Source: JAXGYV01 sp040772045
Lineage (GTDB): Bacteria; Actinomycetota; Thermoleophilia; UBA2241
Length of the DNA: 64,000 nucleotides
Reading direction: 5' to 3'
Assembly: GCA_040772045.1 (NCBI GenBank)
Contig: JAXGYV010000001.1
Span: forward strand, 62,001-126,000
In this document: in pieces, positions 53,122-61,712 of the stretch
Position numbering within the stretch: position 1 is the first letter of the stretch
Layout: each line of letters opens with the position of its first letter
Program-made: the position numbers and the translations under genes
The notes under the pieces: generated by a model
The model's input: the letters and a program-made list of their open reading frames with translations, nothing else
Told to the model about the DNA's origin: nothing
The model's database searches: none

Positions 53122-54382
53122 GACGGCGCGGCCGGGCAACAGAGGCCCAGGGCGGCCGCGCCGGGTGCTGATCCTCGGCAGCACTGGCTCCATTGGGCGC
53201 CAGGCGCTCGACGTTGCCGCTAACCTCCCCAACGTACGGGTGGTCGGCCTGGCGGCCGGCGCGCGATTCTCTGAGGTGCGCGCGCAGGCCAAGGCGTGCG
53301 GCGCGGCCGCCGTAGCCATAGCGGAGGGTGGACAGAGCTTCGCGGAGAGCGGTGGTGCCGCGGCCGCGCGGTTGTTCCGCGGGCCAGAGGCAGCACTGGA
53401 GCTCATTGCCTGGGCGGCCGCCGAGGCGGCCCAGGCGGGCGAGCCGCTCACGGTGCTCAACGGCATCGTAGGCGCGGCCGGGCTGCGGGCGACGCTGGCG
53501 AGCCTGGAGGCCGGCGCTACGCTGGCGCTGGCCAACAAAGAGAGCCTGGTGGTTGGCGGCGAGCTGGTGCTGGCCGCCGCCGCCCGGGGCGGCGGCACTA
53601 TCATCCCGGTCGATAGCGAGCACAGCGCGCTGTTCCAGTGCCTGCTAGCGGCGCGGCCTGAGCTCGAGGAGGTTCCCGGGAGGCCCGTCCCCGCCGCCGG
53701 CCGCCTGCGTGCCGCCGAGGAGCTGGTGCTCACCGGCTCCGGTGGGCCGTTCCGCGGCCGCGCGCGCCAGGCGTTGGCCGACGTGACGGTCGCCGACGCG
53801 CTGCGCCACCCTACGTGGTCCATGGGCGCCAAGATCACCGTGGATTCGGCGACACTCATGAACAAAGGCCTCGAAGTGATCGAGGCGCACTACCTGTTCG
53901 GCGTCCCGTACCAGCGCATCCGCGTAGTGATTCACCCGCAGTCCGTGGTGCACTCCCTGGTGCGCTTAGCCGACGGAGCACTGCTCGCGCACCTGGGCGT
54001 CCCCGATATGCGCGTGCCGATTGGCTATGCTCTGAGCTACCCGGAGCGGGCGCCCTTGCCGATGGTGGCGCCGCTGGCATTGGTGGGTCAGCAGCTCACG
54101 TTCGAGGAGCCAGACAGCGAAGTATTCGGCTGCCTCCGCCTGGCGCGCGCGGCTGGAGAACGAGGAGGGACCGCGCCCGTCGTACTGAACGCCGCCAATG
54201 AGGTCGCCGTGCAGGCGTTCCTTGGGGGCCGGCTGCCGTTTTTGGGCATTGAGGGCGTGGTCGAGAGCACGCTGGCGCAGCTGGAGCATGCCGCGCACGG
54301 TGGCCTGGACGTCGTTCTCGCCACCGACGCGGAGGCGCGCCGCGTGGCGGCGGACTTAGCTCGCCGGTGGCCGCGCGTATGA
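53093..54382 (+). CDS. dxr: 1-deoxy-D-xylulose 5-phosphate reductoisomerase
   Basis: It converts DXP to MEP with NADPH, the second MEP step. The 429-residue protein has the Rossmann RRVLILGSTGSIGRQALDVA, LANKESLVVGGELVLAAA, VDSEHSALFQCLL, LTGSGGPFRGR and PTWSMGAKITVDSATLMNKGLEVIEAHYLFG. The ATG at 53093 overlaps cdsA by 29 bases and gives an extra 20 basic residues. GTG 53164 would truncate the first strand, so I keep the longer form. Start confidence is low; function is firm. Confidence 0.94.
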   Translation: MQQPASWGTRTARPGNRGPGRPRRVLILGSTGSIGRQALDVAANLPNVRVVGLAAGARFSEVRAQAKACGAAAVAIAEGGQSFAESGGAAAARLFRGPEAALELIAWAAAEAAQAGEPLTVLNGIVGAAGLRATLASLEAGATLALANKESLVVGGELVLAAAARGGGTIIPVDSEHSALFQCLLAARPELEEVPGRPVPAAGRLRAAEELVLTGSGGPFRGRARQALADVTVADALRHPTWSMGAKITVDSATLMNKGLEVIEAHYLFGVPYQRIRVVIHPQSVVHSLVRLADGALLAHLGVPDMRVPIGYALSYPERAPLPMVAPLALVGQQLTFEEPDSEVFGCLRLARAAGERGGTAPVVLNAANEVAVQAFLGGRLPFLGIEGVVESTLAQLEHAAHGGLDVVLATDAEARRVAADLARRWPRV

Positions 54383-54432
54383 GGACGTCACGGCGTCTTC
54401 TCGGGCTGCATGCTGCATGGAGCGAGCCCACG

Positions 54433-54440
54433 GGTAGAAT
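54433..54440 (+). promoter_or_regulatory. Candidate leaderless promoter of rseP
   Basis: GGTAGAAT ends 9 bases before the rseP ATG at 54450, the same spacing as for dxs. No Shine-Dalgarno sequence lies in the gap. A 67-base intergenic region separates it from dxr. Confidence 0.5.
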
Positions 54441-54449
54441 CTCATCACT

Positions 54450-55673
54450 ATGACGCAGCGAGGCAGCGAGAATCGGCGATCCGCGCGAGGCACGTCTGCG
54501 GGTGCCGACACACCGCAGAGTGGAGGATGGGGCTGGCTTCTCCTCGGCGGTCTGGTGTTCGCGCTAGTGGCCGCTAACTGGACACTGCTGGTGGCTATCG
54601 CGGGCCTCGCGTTCCTGATCACCGTTCACGAGTTCGGGCACTTCGCCGCGGCCAAGCTCTTCGGCATGCGCGTGGAGAAGTTCTACGTGGGCTTTCCGCC
54701 GGCGGTGTGGCGTCGCCAGCGCGGAGAGACGGAGTACGGGATCGGGATGATCCCCTTGGGAGGGTTCTGCCGCATCAGCGGTATGAGCGAGGAAGAGGAA
54801 CTGCCCCCCGAGGTGGAGCCGCGGGCGTACTACAACCAGCCGGTCTGGAAACGCAATCTCACCATTTTCGCCGGCCCCCTGTTCAACTTCCTCATCGCCG
54901 TCGTCATCCTATTCGTGTTTCTCCTCGCGCAAGGTGTGCTCACGCCGACACTCACGCTTGAGGAGGTAGTGCCCACCATCACCGTAGACGGAGTTAAGCG
55001 GACGAGCCCGGCCGCCGAGGCTGGCCTGCGGGCGGGCGATACGCTGCTCGGCGGCCGGCTGGTAGAGGGCAGCGGTGCGAGTGCGCGGTTCTCCTCGTGG
55101 ACCGAGTGGGCGCAAGCGAGTGCGTTCTTCCAGGACCACCCCGAGCGAGTCGTCGAGCTCCGCTACCGAACTCGTCAGGGAAGTGTGCGAGTGGGGCGCA
55201 CCACCCTGGCGAAAAATCCAGCCGACACGAGCACGGGCTATCTTGGGGTGCGAGCGGGTCAGAGGGCCGACAGGCCTCTGCCATGGACGGCCGCCTGGAT
55301 GGCTGTGACGAAGACGGGCGACATCGTGGTGAAGACGTTCCAAGGGTTCTACTGGCTCATCACCGGAAAGGTGAGCGCCAGCGGCGGCGCCGCGGGGCCC
55401 GTCGGCATCATCGACATCTCCAGCCAGGCCGTGCAGCAGGGCTACTACCCGGTACTGCTGGCACTGCTCAGCGTGAACCTGGGTGTCATCAACCTGGTGC
55501 CCCTGCTGCCTTTCGATGGCGGCCACCTCTTCTTCAACACGCTCGAGCGCGTCCGTAGGCGCAAGCTCGATCGGCGCGTCATGGAGCGATTCGCGGCGGT
55601 TGGCGTGGCATTGCTCCTCATGCTGTTCGTGTTCCTCACGTTCAACGACCTGCGTCGCCTCTTCGGCGGATGA
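54450..55673 (+). CDS. rseP: Site-2 protease RseP-like intramembrane zinc metalloprotease
   Basis: A 407-residue membrane protease that cleaves transmembrane anti-sigma factors or signal-peptide remnants. A Ser/Gly-rich head (1-25) precedes the first membrane segments. The zinc motif HEFGH is at residues 60-64. A PDZ domain (about 175-265, SPAAEAGLRAGDTLLGG) follows. The second catalytic motif is NLVPLLPFDGGHLFF, and a last membrane helix ends the protein. It stands between dxr and ispG as usual, but a sugar epimerase gene is inserted before ispG. Confidence 0.94.
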   Translation: MTQRGSENRRSARGTSAGADTPQSGGWGWLLLGGLVFALVAANWTLLVAIAGLAFLITVHEFGHFAAAKLFGMRVEKFYVGFPPAVWRRQRGETEYGIGMIPLGGFCRISGMSEEEELPPEVEPRAYYNQPVWKRNLTIFAGPLFNFLIAVVILFVFLLAQGVLTPTLTLEEVVPTITVDGVKRTSPAAEAGLRAGDTLLGGRLVEGSGASARFSSWTEWAQASAFFQDHPERVVELRYRTRQGSVRVGRTTLAKNPADTSTGYLGVRAGQRADRPLPWTAAWMAVTKTGDIVVKTFQGFYWLITGKVSASGGAAGPVGIIDISSQAVQQGYYPVLLALLSVNLGVINLVPLLPFDGGHLFFNTLERVRRRKLDRRVMERFAAVGVALLLMLFVFLTFNDLRRLFGG

Positions 55674-55716
55674 GGGCCACGGCGGTCGCGTATGCTCGCC
55701 GTGCGTACTCGGCTGT

Positions 55717-55725
55717 TGGTATCCT
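55717..55725 (+). promoter_or_regulatory. Candidate leaderless promoter of the sugar epimerase
   Basis: TGGTATCCT ends 6 bases before the ATG at 55732, so the transcript would start at the start codon. No ribosome-binding site is present in this short gap. The 58-base intergenic region shows no other signal. Confidence 0.5.
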
Positions 55726-55731
55726 GCTCGC

Positions 55732-56688
55732 ATGAGTAGCACGATCCTCGTGAGCGGTGGCGCCGGCTTCATCGGCTCGCACGTTGCGCGCGCGCTCCTG
55801 GAGCGCGGCGATACCGTGCGCGTGCTCGACGACCTCTCGACCGGCAAACGCGAGAACCTCGCCGCCGTGGCCGGACACGTCGACTTTCACGTAGGCGATG
55901 TGCGTGATCAGGCGCGGCTCGCCACCCTGTGCCGCGGCGCCGATGCCGTTGTGCATCTGGCGGCGATCGCCTCGGTAACGGCCTCGTTCGAGCGGCCAGT
56001 AGAGGTGGAGGGCGTCAACGTGGGCGGTACGCTCGCGGTCATGACTGCCGCCCGGCGCTACGGCGTGCGTCGCGTGGTCTTCGCGTCCTCGTGCGCGGTG
56101 TACGGAGAACCGCTCGTGGTACCGGTGAGCGAGGAGCAGCTCCCCGTGCCTGGATCGCCCTACGCGGTGAGCAAGCTGGCTGGGGAGGGGTACCTCCGTG
56201 TCCTCGGCACCGCCGCCGGTGAGCGGCGAGGAGACGCTCCTCACACGGTCGCTTTGCGGTTCTTCAACGTCTACGGCCCGCGGCAGGACGCAGGCTCGGA
56301 GTACTCGGGGGTCATCGCGCGTTTCGTGGCTGCCGCGCGCGCGGGCGAGCCGCTGACGGTATTCGGCGACGGCTTACAGACGCGCGACTTCGTCTACGTG
56401 GCGGATGTGGCGCGGGCGGTCCTGCTCGCTCTGGGCACAACAGCGGGCGTGGGGCGGGCCGTGAATGTGGGGAGCGGAGTTCAGACGACGCTCCTTGATC
56501 TGGCCGCCGCCGTCTGCGGCGCGTCTGGCGTTCCTCTCCGCGTGGTCCACGAGCCGCCGCGGCAGGGCGAGATACGACGGTCGGCGGCAGATACGCGGCT
56601 GGCGTGTGAGTTGCTCGGCTACCGGCCTACCGTGCCGCTGGTCGAGGGCGTGGCGGCGACGGTGGCCTGGCAGGCGGAGAGCGTGTGA
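55732..56688 (+). CDS. NAD-dependent sugar epimerase/dehydratase (GalE/WbpP-like)
   Basis: A 318-residue extended short-chain dehydrogenase. The NAD site is SGGAGFIGSHVARALLERG. The catalytic serine/threonine region is ASSCAVYGEP, and the YxxxK pair is in YAVSKLAGEGYLR. The substrate-domain motifs RFFNVYGPRQD and GDGLQTRDFVYVADVARA are those of UDP-hexose 4-epimerases. The exact sugar is unknown. It is inserted between rseP and ispG, overlaps ispG by 4 bases, and may supply the polysaccharide operon on the opposite strand. Confidence 0.87.
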   Translation: MSSTILVSGGAGFIGSHVARALLERGDTVRVLDDLSTGKRENLAAVAGHVDFHVGDVRDQARLATLCRGADAVVHLAAIASVTASFERPVEVEGVNVGGTLAVMTAARRYGVRRVVFASSCAVYGEPLVVPVSEEQLPVPGSPYAVSKLAGEGYLRVLGTAAGERRGDAPHTVALRFFNVYGPRQDAGSEYSGVIARFVAAARAGEPLTVFGDGLQTRDFVYVADVARAVLLALGTTAGVGRAVNVGSGVQTTLLDLAAAVCGASGVPLRVVHEPPRQGEIRRSAADTRLACELLGYRPTVPLVEGVAATVAWQAESV

Positions 56689-57767
56689 CGAGCCGGCCGG
56701 CAGCGCGTCCTACGCGTCGCATCGCCGTGGGCGCCGTCGCCGTCGGCGGCGGCGCCCCCATCGCGGTGCAGTCCATGACGTGCGCGCCGGCCGGCGACGC
56801 TCGGGCTACTCTGGAACAGATTCGCGTGCTGGCGGCGGCCGGCTGCGAGCTAGTACGGGTCGCGCTGCCGAAAGACGAGGCTGTGCCCAGCTTCCGCCAG
56901 GTGGTGAGCGGCTCGTCGCTGCCGGTGATCGCCGACATCCACTTCGACTGGCGGCTCGCCTTGGCCGCCATCGAGTGTGGCGCCGCGGGTGTGCGGTTGA
57001 ACCCTGGGACCATGGGGAGCCGAGCTAAGGTGCGCGAGGTGGTGCGCGCGGCCACCGAGCACGGTGTAGCTGTACGTATCGGCGTGAACACCGGCTCACT
57101 GCCGCGCGCCCTGCGCGATCGCGCCACCACCCAGCCGGCCGAGGCGTTGGTGGAGGCGGCGCTGGGGTACAGCGGCGCATTCGACGAGTGGGGCTTCCGG
57201 AACTACAAGATCAGCGTGAAATCCTCGAGCGTGCCGACGACCATCCGAGCGTACCGAACGCTGGCCGAGCGCTGCGATGCGCCGCTGCACGTGGGTGTTA
57301 CCGAGGCGGGCACCCGCTGGGGCGGCATCATCAAGAGTGCCGTCGGCATCGGCGCACTGCTGGCGGACGGCATCGGCGATACGCTGCGCGTGTCTCTTAC
57401 CGCCGACCCGGTGGAAGAAGTGCGGGTGGCCTGGGCCATCCTGGCCGCGCTGGGCTTGCGTCGGCGCGGCCCCGATGTGATCTCCTGCCCCACCTGTGGC
57501 CGCACGGAGATCGACGTGATCGCCCTAGCGGAGGAGGTGGAGCGGCGCCTACAGGCGTACACGATACCGATCACCGTGGCCGTCATGGGATGCCGTGTGA
57601 ACGGCCCCGAAGAGGCTCGTCACGCCGACTTCGGTATCACCGGCGGAGCGGGGGAGGGCATCGTGTTCGCCCGCGGCCAGCGGGTGGGAGCAGTGCGCGA
57701 AGAGCACCTCATCGACGAGCTCTTCGCCCTGATCGACGTCGCCGCCGCCGCGCCGCCGCGGCGCTGA
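56685..57767 (+). CDS. ispG: 4-hydroxy-3-methylbut-2-en-1-yl diphosphate synthase
   Basis: A [4Fe-4S] enzyme that converts MEcPP to HMBPP, a late MEP step. The 360-residue protein has VGGGAPIAVQSMT, PVIADIHFDWRLAL, RIGVNTGSLP, and the cluster ligands in SCPTCGRTEIDV and MGCRVNGPEEARHADFGITGG. The usual NGPGEA is NGPEEA, but the cluster-coordinating Glu is kept. GTG start coupled to the epimerase (GTGA). The opposing wecB gene ends 3 bases after its stop, so no terminator separates them. Confidence 0.95.
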   Translation: MTSRPAARPTRRIAVGAVAVGGGAPIAVQSMTCAPAGDARATLEQIRVLAAAGCELVRVALPKDEAVPSFRQVVSGSSLPVIADIHFDWRLALAAIECGAAGVRLNPGTMGSRAKVREVVRAATEHGVAVRIGVNTGSLPRALRDRATTQPAEALVEAALGYSGAFDEWGFRNYKISVKSSSVPTTIRAYRTLAERCDAPLHVGVTEAGTRWGGIIKSAVGIGALLADGIGDTLRVSLTADPVEEVRVAWAILAALGLRRRGPDVISCPTCGRTEIDVIALAEEVERRLQAYTIPITVAVMGCRVNGPEEARHADFGITGGAGEGIVFARGQRVGAVREEHLIDELFALIDVAAAAPPRR

Positions 57768-57770
57768 TGG

Positions 57771-58970
57771 TCAGCGGGGAGGGCCGGATGCGCCGTCTCG
57801 CGTACGAGCCCAGCGCGCCAGCACTTCCACGACTCGGCCGGCGGCTCTGCCGTCCCAGAGCGGGATGCGCGGTGGCTCCGCGGCAGCGGCGCGCGCTTGC
57901 CTGCCCCGTTCCACGGCCGCTCGCGCGGCGACCAAGATCGCGGCGTGATCGAAGGGATCTGCCAGGCGGTTGGTACCCTCCGTTACCGTGATCGGTCGTT
58001 CGGTGGTGGTGCGGACCGTCACGCAGGGTATCCCGAGGGCGGTCGTCTCTTCCTGCACGCCGCCGGAGTCCGTGATCACGGCGGCGGCGTGTCGCATGAG
58101 GCCGAGGAACTCAATGTAGCCCAGCGGATCGGTGAGGATCAGGCAGTTGCCGTCCCGCTGGCGATCGCGGTTCCAGCCAGGCAGTTCGGCAACGCGCGCA
58201 CGCGTGCGCAGGTGCATGGGGAAGACCACCTGGACATCGCGGCCGAGGGTGTGCAAGACCCCCAGGAGCCGCTCGAGCTGTGGCGGATCGTCTACGTTGC
58301 TGGGGCGATGGAGCGTGACGAGCACGAATTCGCCAGCGCCGATGCCCAGCCTGGCGCGGGTGCCGGCCGCCGCCGCCTCGCCGCGTTCCAGGAGGTGCAG
58401 GAGCGAGTCGATCATGGTGTTGCCCACGTTCGTGATGCGCGCGGCGGGGATACCTTCGCGAAGCAGATTGGCGTTCGCCTCGGCACAGGTCGTGAGCAGT
58501 ACGTCGGACACATGGTCGGCGACGATGCGATTGATCTCCTCTGGCATGGCGCGGTCGCCGCTGCGCAGACCGGCCTCGAGGTGAGCCACCGGCAGGACGA
58601 GTTTGGCTGCGGTGAGGGCGGCCGCGCACGTCGAGTTCACATCGCCTGGGACCAAGACGAGGTCGGGGCGGTGACGCAGCATGACCGGCTCCAGAGCCTC
58701 TAAAAGCCGGGCGGTCTGCCGCGCGTGGGAACCGGACCCCACGCGCAGGCTCTCATCGGGCTCGGGCAGGGCGAGCTGCTCCAGGAAGACCTGGCTGAGC
58801 ACGTCGTCGTAGTGCTGGCCGGTATGAACGAGGACTTGTTCGAAGCGCGGTGCGCGAGCCTCACAGGATTCGTTCCAGGCCGTCATGGCCGCCATGACGG
58901 GCGCCACCTTCATGAAGTTGGGCCGCGCGCCGACCACGTGCATGATCTTGCAGGTGCGTGAGGCGGTCAT
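57771..58970 (-). CDS. wecB: UDP-N-acetylglucosamine 2-epimerase (non-hydrolysing)
   Basis: It interconverts UDP-GlcNAc and UDP-ManNAc. The 399-residue GT-B fold protein has VVGARPNFMKVAPV, VPGDVNSTCAAAL, HLEAGLRSGDRAMPEEINR and VITDSGGVQEETTALGIPC. The C-terminal 25 residues are unconserved. It is the last gene of the minus-strand polysaccharide operon and overlaps the WecG/TagA-like gene by 4 bases (ATGA). The neighbour is expected to use its product. Confidence 0.93.
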   Translation of the reverse strand: MTASRTCKIMHVVGARPNFMKVAPVMAAMTAWNESCEARAPRFEQVLVHTGQHYDDVLSQVFLEQLALPEPDESLRVGSGSHARQTARLLEALEPVMLRHRPDLVLVPGDVNSTCAAALTAAKLVLPVAHLEAGLRSGDRAMPEEINRIVADHVSDVLLTTCAEANANLLREGIPAARITNVGNTMIDSLLHLLERGEAAAAGTRARLGIGAGEFVLVTLHRPSNVDDPPQLERLLGVLHTLGRDVQVVFPMHLRTRARVAELPGWNRDRQRDGNCLILTDPLGYIEFLGLMRHAAAVITDSGGVQEETTALGIPCVTVRTTTERPITVTEGTNRLADPFDHAAILVAARAAVERGRQARAAAAEPPRIPLWDGRAAGRVVEVLARWARTRDGASGPPR

Positions 58971-59782
58971 GCCCGGTCGTCTCCCATGTTGTCCCTCCGC
59001 GCAGGCTGTTCACCGCGCCGCCCTCGCGGACGAAGGCGGTAGCGCAGCACCAAGAGCAGGAACGAGAGGTTGCCGAGCAGGTACCGGCGCCACATGCGTC
59101 CTGGCTCTTGCGCGAAGCGGAACACCCACTCCAGGCCGGTGCGCTGCATCCACCGCGGCGCTCGTCTCACCTCGCCGGCGTACACGTCGAAGCTGCCGCC
59201 GACCCCCATGCAGAACGGAACGCCGAGCGCCTGGAGATGCTCTGCCAGCCAGTACTCCTTGCGCGGGCTGGGGATGCCCAGGAAGAGGAGGTCGGCGTTC
59301 GACGTCCGCACGGCGGCGATCAGGTCGCCGAGCTCGTCATCTGCCCAGTAGCCGTGGCGCCAGCCGCAGATGCGCAACCGCGCGTGGTCCCTCCGCGCGC
59401 GGGCGACGACCTTCTCGACGACCGCGGGTTTCGCCCCCAGGAAATACACCCCGTAGCCGCGGTCGGCGGCGAGCTGGAGCAGGGCCTGGAAGAGGTCGAT
59501 GCCAGTCACTCGCTCCGGTAATGGCTGACCCAAGATGCGCGCCGCCCACACGATGGACTGTCCATCGGCGTTCACCAGGGCGCAGCCGGACACTATCTCG
59601 CGCAGGCGGGGATCTCTCTCCATCAGCACGGCCTTGTGGGCGTTCACGACGCAGTGCTGCGTCGGCGTGCCAGCGGAGATGAGACGTTCGATGCGGGCGA
59701 GGGTCTCGGCGAAGGTGAGGGGATCGATAGGGCATCCCGCCACCGAGACGCGAGGGGGGGTTGCCGCGCCCGTGGTGCTCAT
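58967..59782 (-). CDS. WecG/TagA/CpsF family glycosyltransferase (GT26)
   Basis: A 271-residue transferase that adds N-acetylmannosamine(-uronate) to a lipid-linked GlcNAc in enterobacterial common antigen or teichoic acid linkage-unit synthesis. Motifs: ALVNADGQSIVWAARILGQPLPERVTGIDLF, GYGVYFLGAKP, LLFLGIPSPRKEYWL, and MGVGGSFDVYAGEVRRAPRWMQRTGLEW. A C-terminal basic/hydrophobic tail (NLSFLLLVLRYRLRPRGRRG) probably associates with the membrane. It is coupled to wecB, which would make its UDP-ManNAc donor. Confidence 0.9.
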   Translation of the reverse strand: MSTTGAATPPRVSVAGCPIDPLTFAETLARIERLISAGTPTQHCVVNAHKAVLMERDPRLREIVSGCALVNADGQSIVWAARILGQPLPERVTGIDLFQALLQLAADRGYGVYFLGAKPAVVEKVVARARRDHARLRICGWRHGYWADDELGDLIAAVRTSNADLLFLGIPSPRKEYWLAEHLQALGVPFCMGVGGSFDVYAGEVRRAPRWMQRTGLEWVFRFAQEPGRMWRRYLLGNLSFLLLVLRYRLRPRGRRGEQPARRDNMGDDRA

Positions 59783-61707
59783 ACATTCCCCTTTCGAACG
59801 CCGGGGGAGACGGGCAGTATGGCGCTGCGCAGCCGCGCGCTAGATGCGCGGATGAACTGCTGGTGCCAGAGCTCGAACACGATCAGGTCGAGCAGCACGC
59901 GCTTGTGATCCTCGCGCCCGGCGACGTGCTGGCGGATCATCTGGTCGACGGCGCTCGCGTTGAAGTAGTGGGCCGTGGCGGCCTCGCGGTCCAGCAGCAA
60001 CTCGCGCACCTGGGTCGTGAGGTCGCTGCGCAACCACGCATCGAGGGGTGACTGGAACGGGATCTTCTTGCGCCGCAGCACTTCCTCGGGAACCCACGCG
60101 CTCACCGCTTTGCGCAGCAGGTACTTTTGGGTGCGGCCACGGATCTTGAGCGCGGCCGGAACACGCTCGACGAAACGCATCAGCTCGAGATCGAGGAGCG
60201 GGACGCGAGCTTCCAGCGACACGGCCATGGCGAGTTTGTCTCCGTAGAGCAGCAGGTTGTCGGCGAGAGACAGGCGGGAGTCCATGTAGAGCATCTGGCT
60301 CAGTCCGTCGAGGTGGCTTACCTCCGCTCCCCACAGGGCGGTAGGGAGCTCGGGTTCATCGTGAGGCTGCAGTCCCGGAGCGTAGAGCCGGCCTTTCTGC
60401 TCGGCGTCGACGACCGTCCATACGGCCACCATGCGAGCGAGAGGGTCGCGCGTTCCCAGTGAGCGTACCGCGCGCTTCAAACGCTCGTTGCGCGGCAGGC
60501 GCGCCACTAGTACCCTGGCTACGCCGTCCAGCAGGGCGGGAGGAGCGCCGCGGAGCAACCAGCCGTAGCGTTCGCCCAGGTGTCGCGGATAGCCAGCGAA
60601 GGGTTCGTCGGCGCCTTGCCCGGTGAGGACGACCTTGACGGTGGTGGCCGCCAGCTCGCACACGCGGGAGTAGGCGAGCGTGGAGTCCGTGGCCACCAGA
60701 TCCTCCAGGTACCACACGGCGCGGGGGAGGAATCCGACGTACTCGTCGGCCGAGATCACGATGTCGTGATGGCGGCTGCCCAAACGCCGCGCTGTGGCGC
60801 GGGCGTACGCCGTCTCGTCCAGGCGGTGGTGGCCGGCGAACCCCACGGTAAACGTATCGATGGGCTGCTCGGCCAGCCGTGCCATGAGGGTGGCCGTGGT
60901 CGTAGAGTCCACGCCGCCGCTCAGGAGTGCGCCAACCGGTACGTCGGCCACCATCTGACGGCGCACCGCGGCGGCGATGAGCTCGCGAAGCTCCTCTACC
61001 AGAGCAGCTTCGTCGCGGGAGTCCATCGCCGTGGGCGCGGCGATGTGGTACCGGCGAAGCGCGCATCCCCGCGGCGTACAGACCAGGGCGTATCCCGGGG
61101 GGAGGCGGTGGATGCCGGCGAACGCCGTGCGCGGCGATGGGACGTAGCTGAAGCTCAAGTAGAGATCTAAGCCGAGCGGGTCGACGGCCCGAGGGACAGC
61201 CGGGTCGCACAGCAGGCTCTTGATCTCGGAGGCGAAACGGATCGTGCCACCAGTATCGTGGTAGTAGAGCGGTTTGATGCCGTAGGGGTCGCGGGCCAGG
61301 ACGAGCGTTCGTTCGGCGGCGTCCCACAGAGCGAGCCCGAACATGCCGTTGAGGCGGGTGAGGAAGGCGAAGCCCCACTGCTCGTAGGCATGGACAAGAG
61401 CTTCGGTGTCGCTACGTGTACGAAAGATGTGGCCGTGGGCCGCGAGCTCCGCGCGGAGCTCGCGGAAGTTGTAGATCTCGCCGTTGCACACCGTGACGTG
61501 CGTGCCGGCTTCGCTGGCGATGGGCTGGGCGCCGCCCTCGAGGTCGATGATACTCAGGCGGCGCATCCCCAGGCCGAGCGCGCCGGCGAAGTGGAAGCCG
61601 TCGTCGTCCGGTCCACGGTGCACCATGGCCGCCGTCATGTCGCGGATTGTGGTCTGCGATACCGGCTCGCCGTCACGGTAGTTGTAGATGCCACAGATGC
61701 CGCACAT
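59779..61707 (-). CDS. asnB: Asparagine synthetase, glutamine-hydrolysing (AsnB type)
   Basis: A 642-residue two-domain amidotransferase. The N-terminal glutaminase has the nucleophile Cys2 (MCGICGIYNYRDG), RRLSIIDLEGGAQP and CNGEIYNFRELRAEL. The C-terminal synthetase has the ATP-pyrophosphatase loop LLSGGVDSTTTATL and LTGQGADEPFAGYPRH. It lies inside a polysaccharide operon, where AsnB-type enzymes may amidate a sugar acid or peptide instead of making free asparagine. It overlaps the GT26 gene by 4 bases. Confidence 0.92.
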   Translation of the reverse strand: MCGICGIYNYRDGEPVSQTTIRDMTAAMVHRGPDDDGFHFAGALGLGMRRLSIIDLEGGAQPIASEAGTHVTVCNGEIYNFRELRAELAAHGHIFRTRSDTEALVHAYEQWGFAFLTRLNGMFGLALWDAAERTLVLARDPYGIKPLYYHDTGGTIRFASEIKSLLCDPAVPRAVDPLGLDLYLSFSYVPSPRTAFAGIHRLPPGYALVCTPRGCALRRYHIAAPTAMDSRDEAALVEELRELIAAAVRRQMVADVPVGALLSGGVDSTTTATLMARLAEQPIDTFTVGFAGHHRLDETAYARATARRLGSRHHDIVISADEYVGFLPRAVWYLEDLVATDSTLAYSRVCELAATTVKVVLTGQGADEPFAGYPRHLGERYGWLLRGAPPALLDGVARVLVARLPRNERLKRAVRSLGTRDPLARMVAVWTVVDAEQKGRLYAPGLQPHDEPELPTALWGAEVSHLDGLSQMLYMDSRLSLADNLLLYGDKLAMAVSLEARVPLLDLELMRFVERVPAALKIRGRTQKYLLRKAVSAWVPEEVLRRKKIPFQSPLDAWLRSDLTTQVRELLLDREAATAHYFNASAVDQMIRQHVAGREDHKRVLLDLIVFELWHQQFIRASSARLRSAILPVSPGVRKGNV

Positions 61708-61712
61708 CGTGG

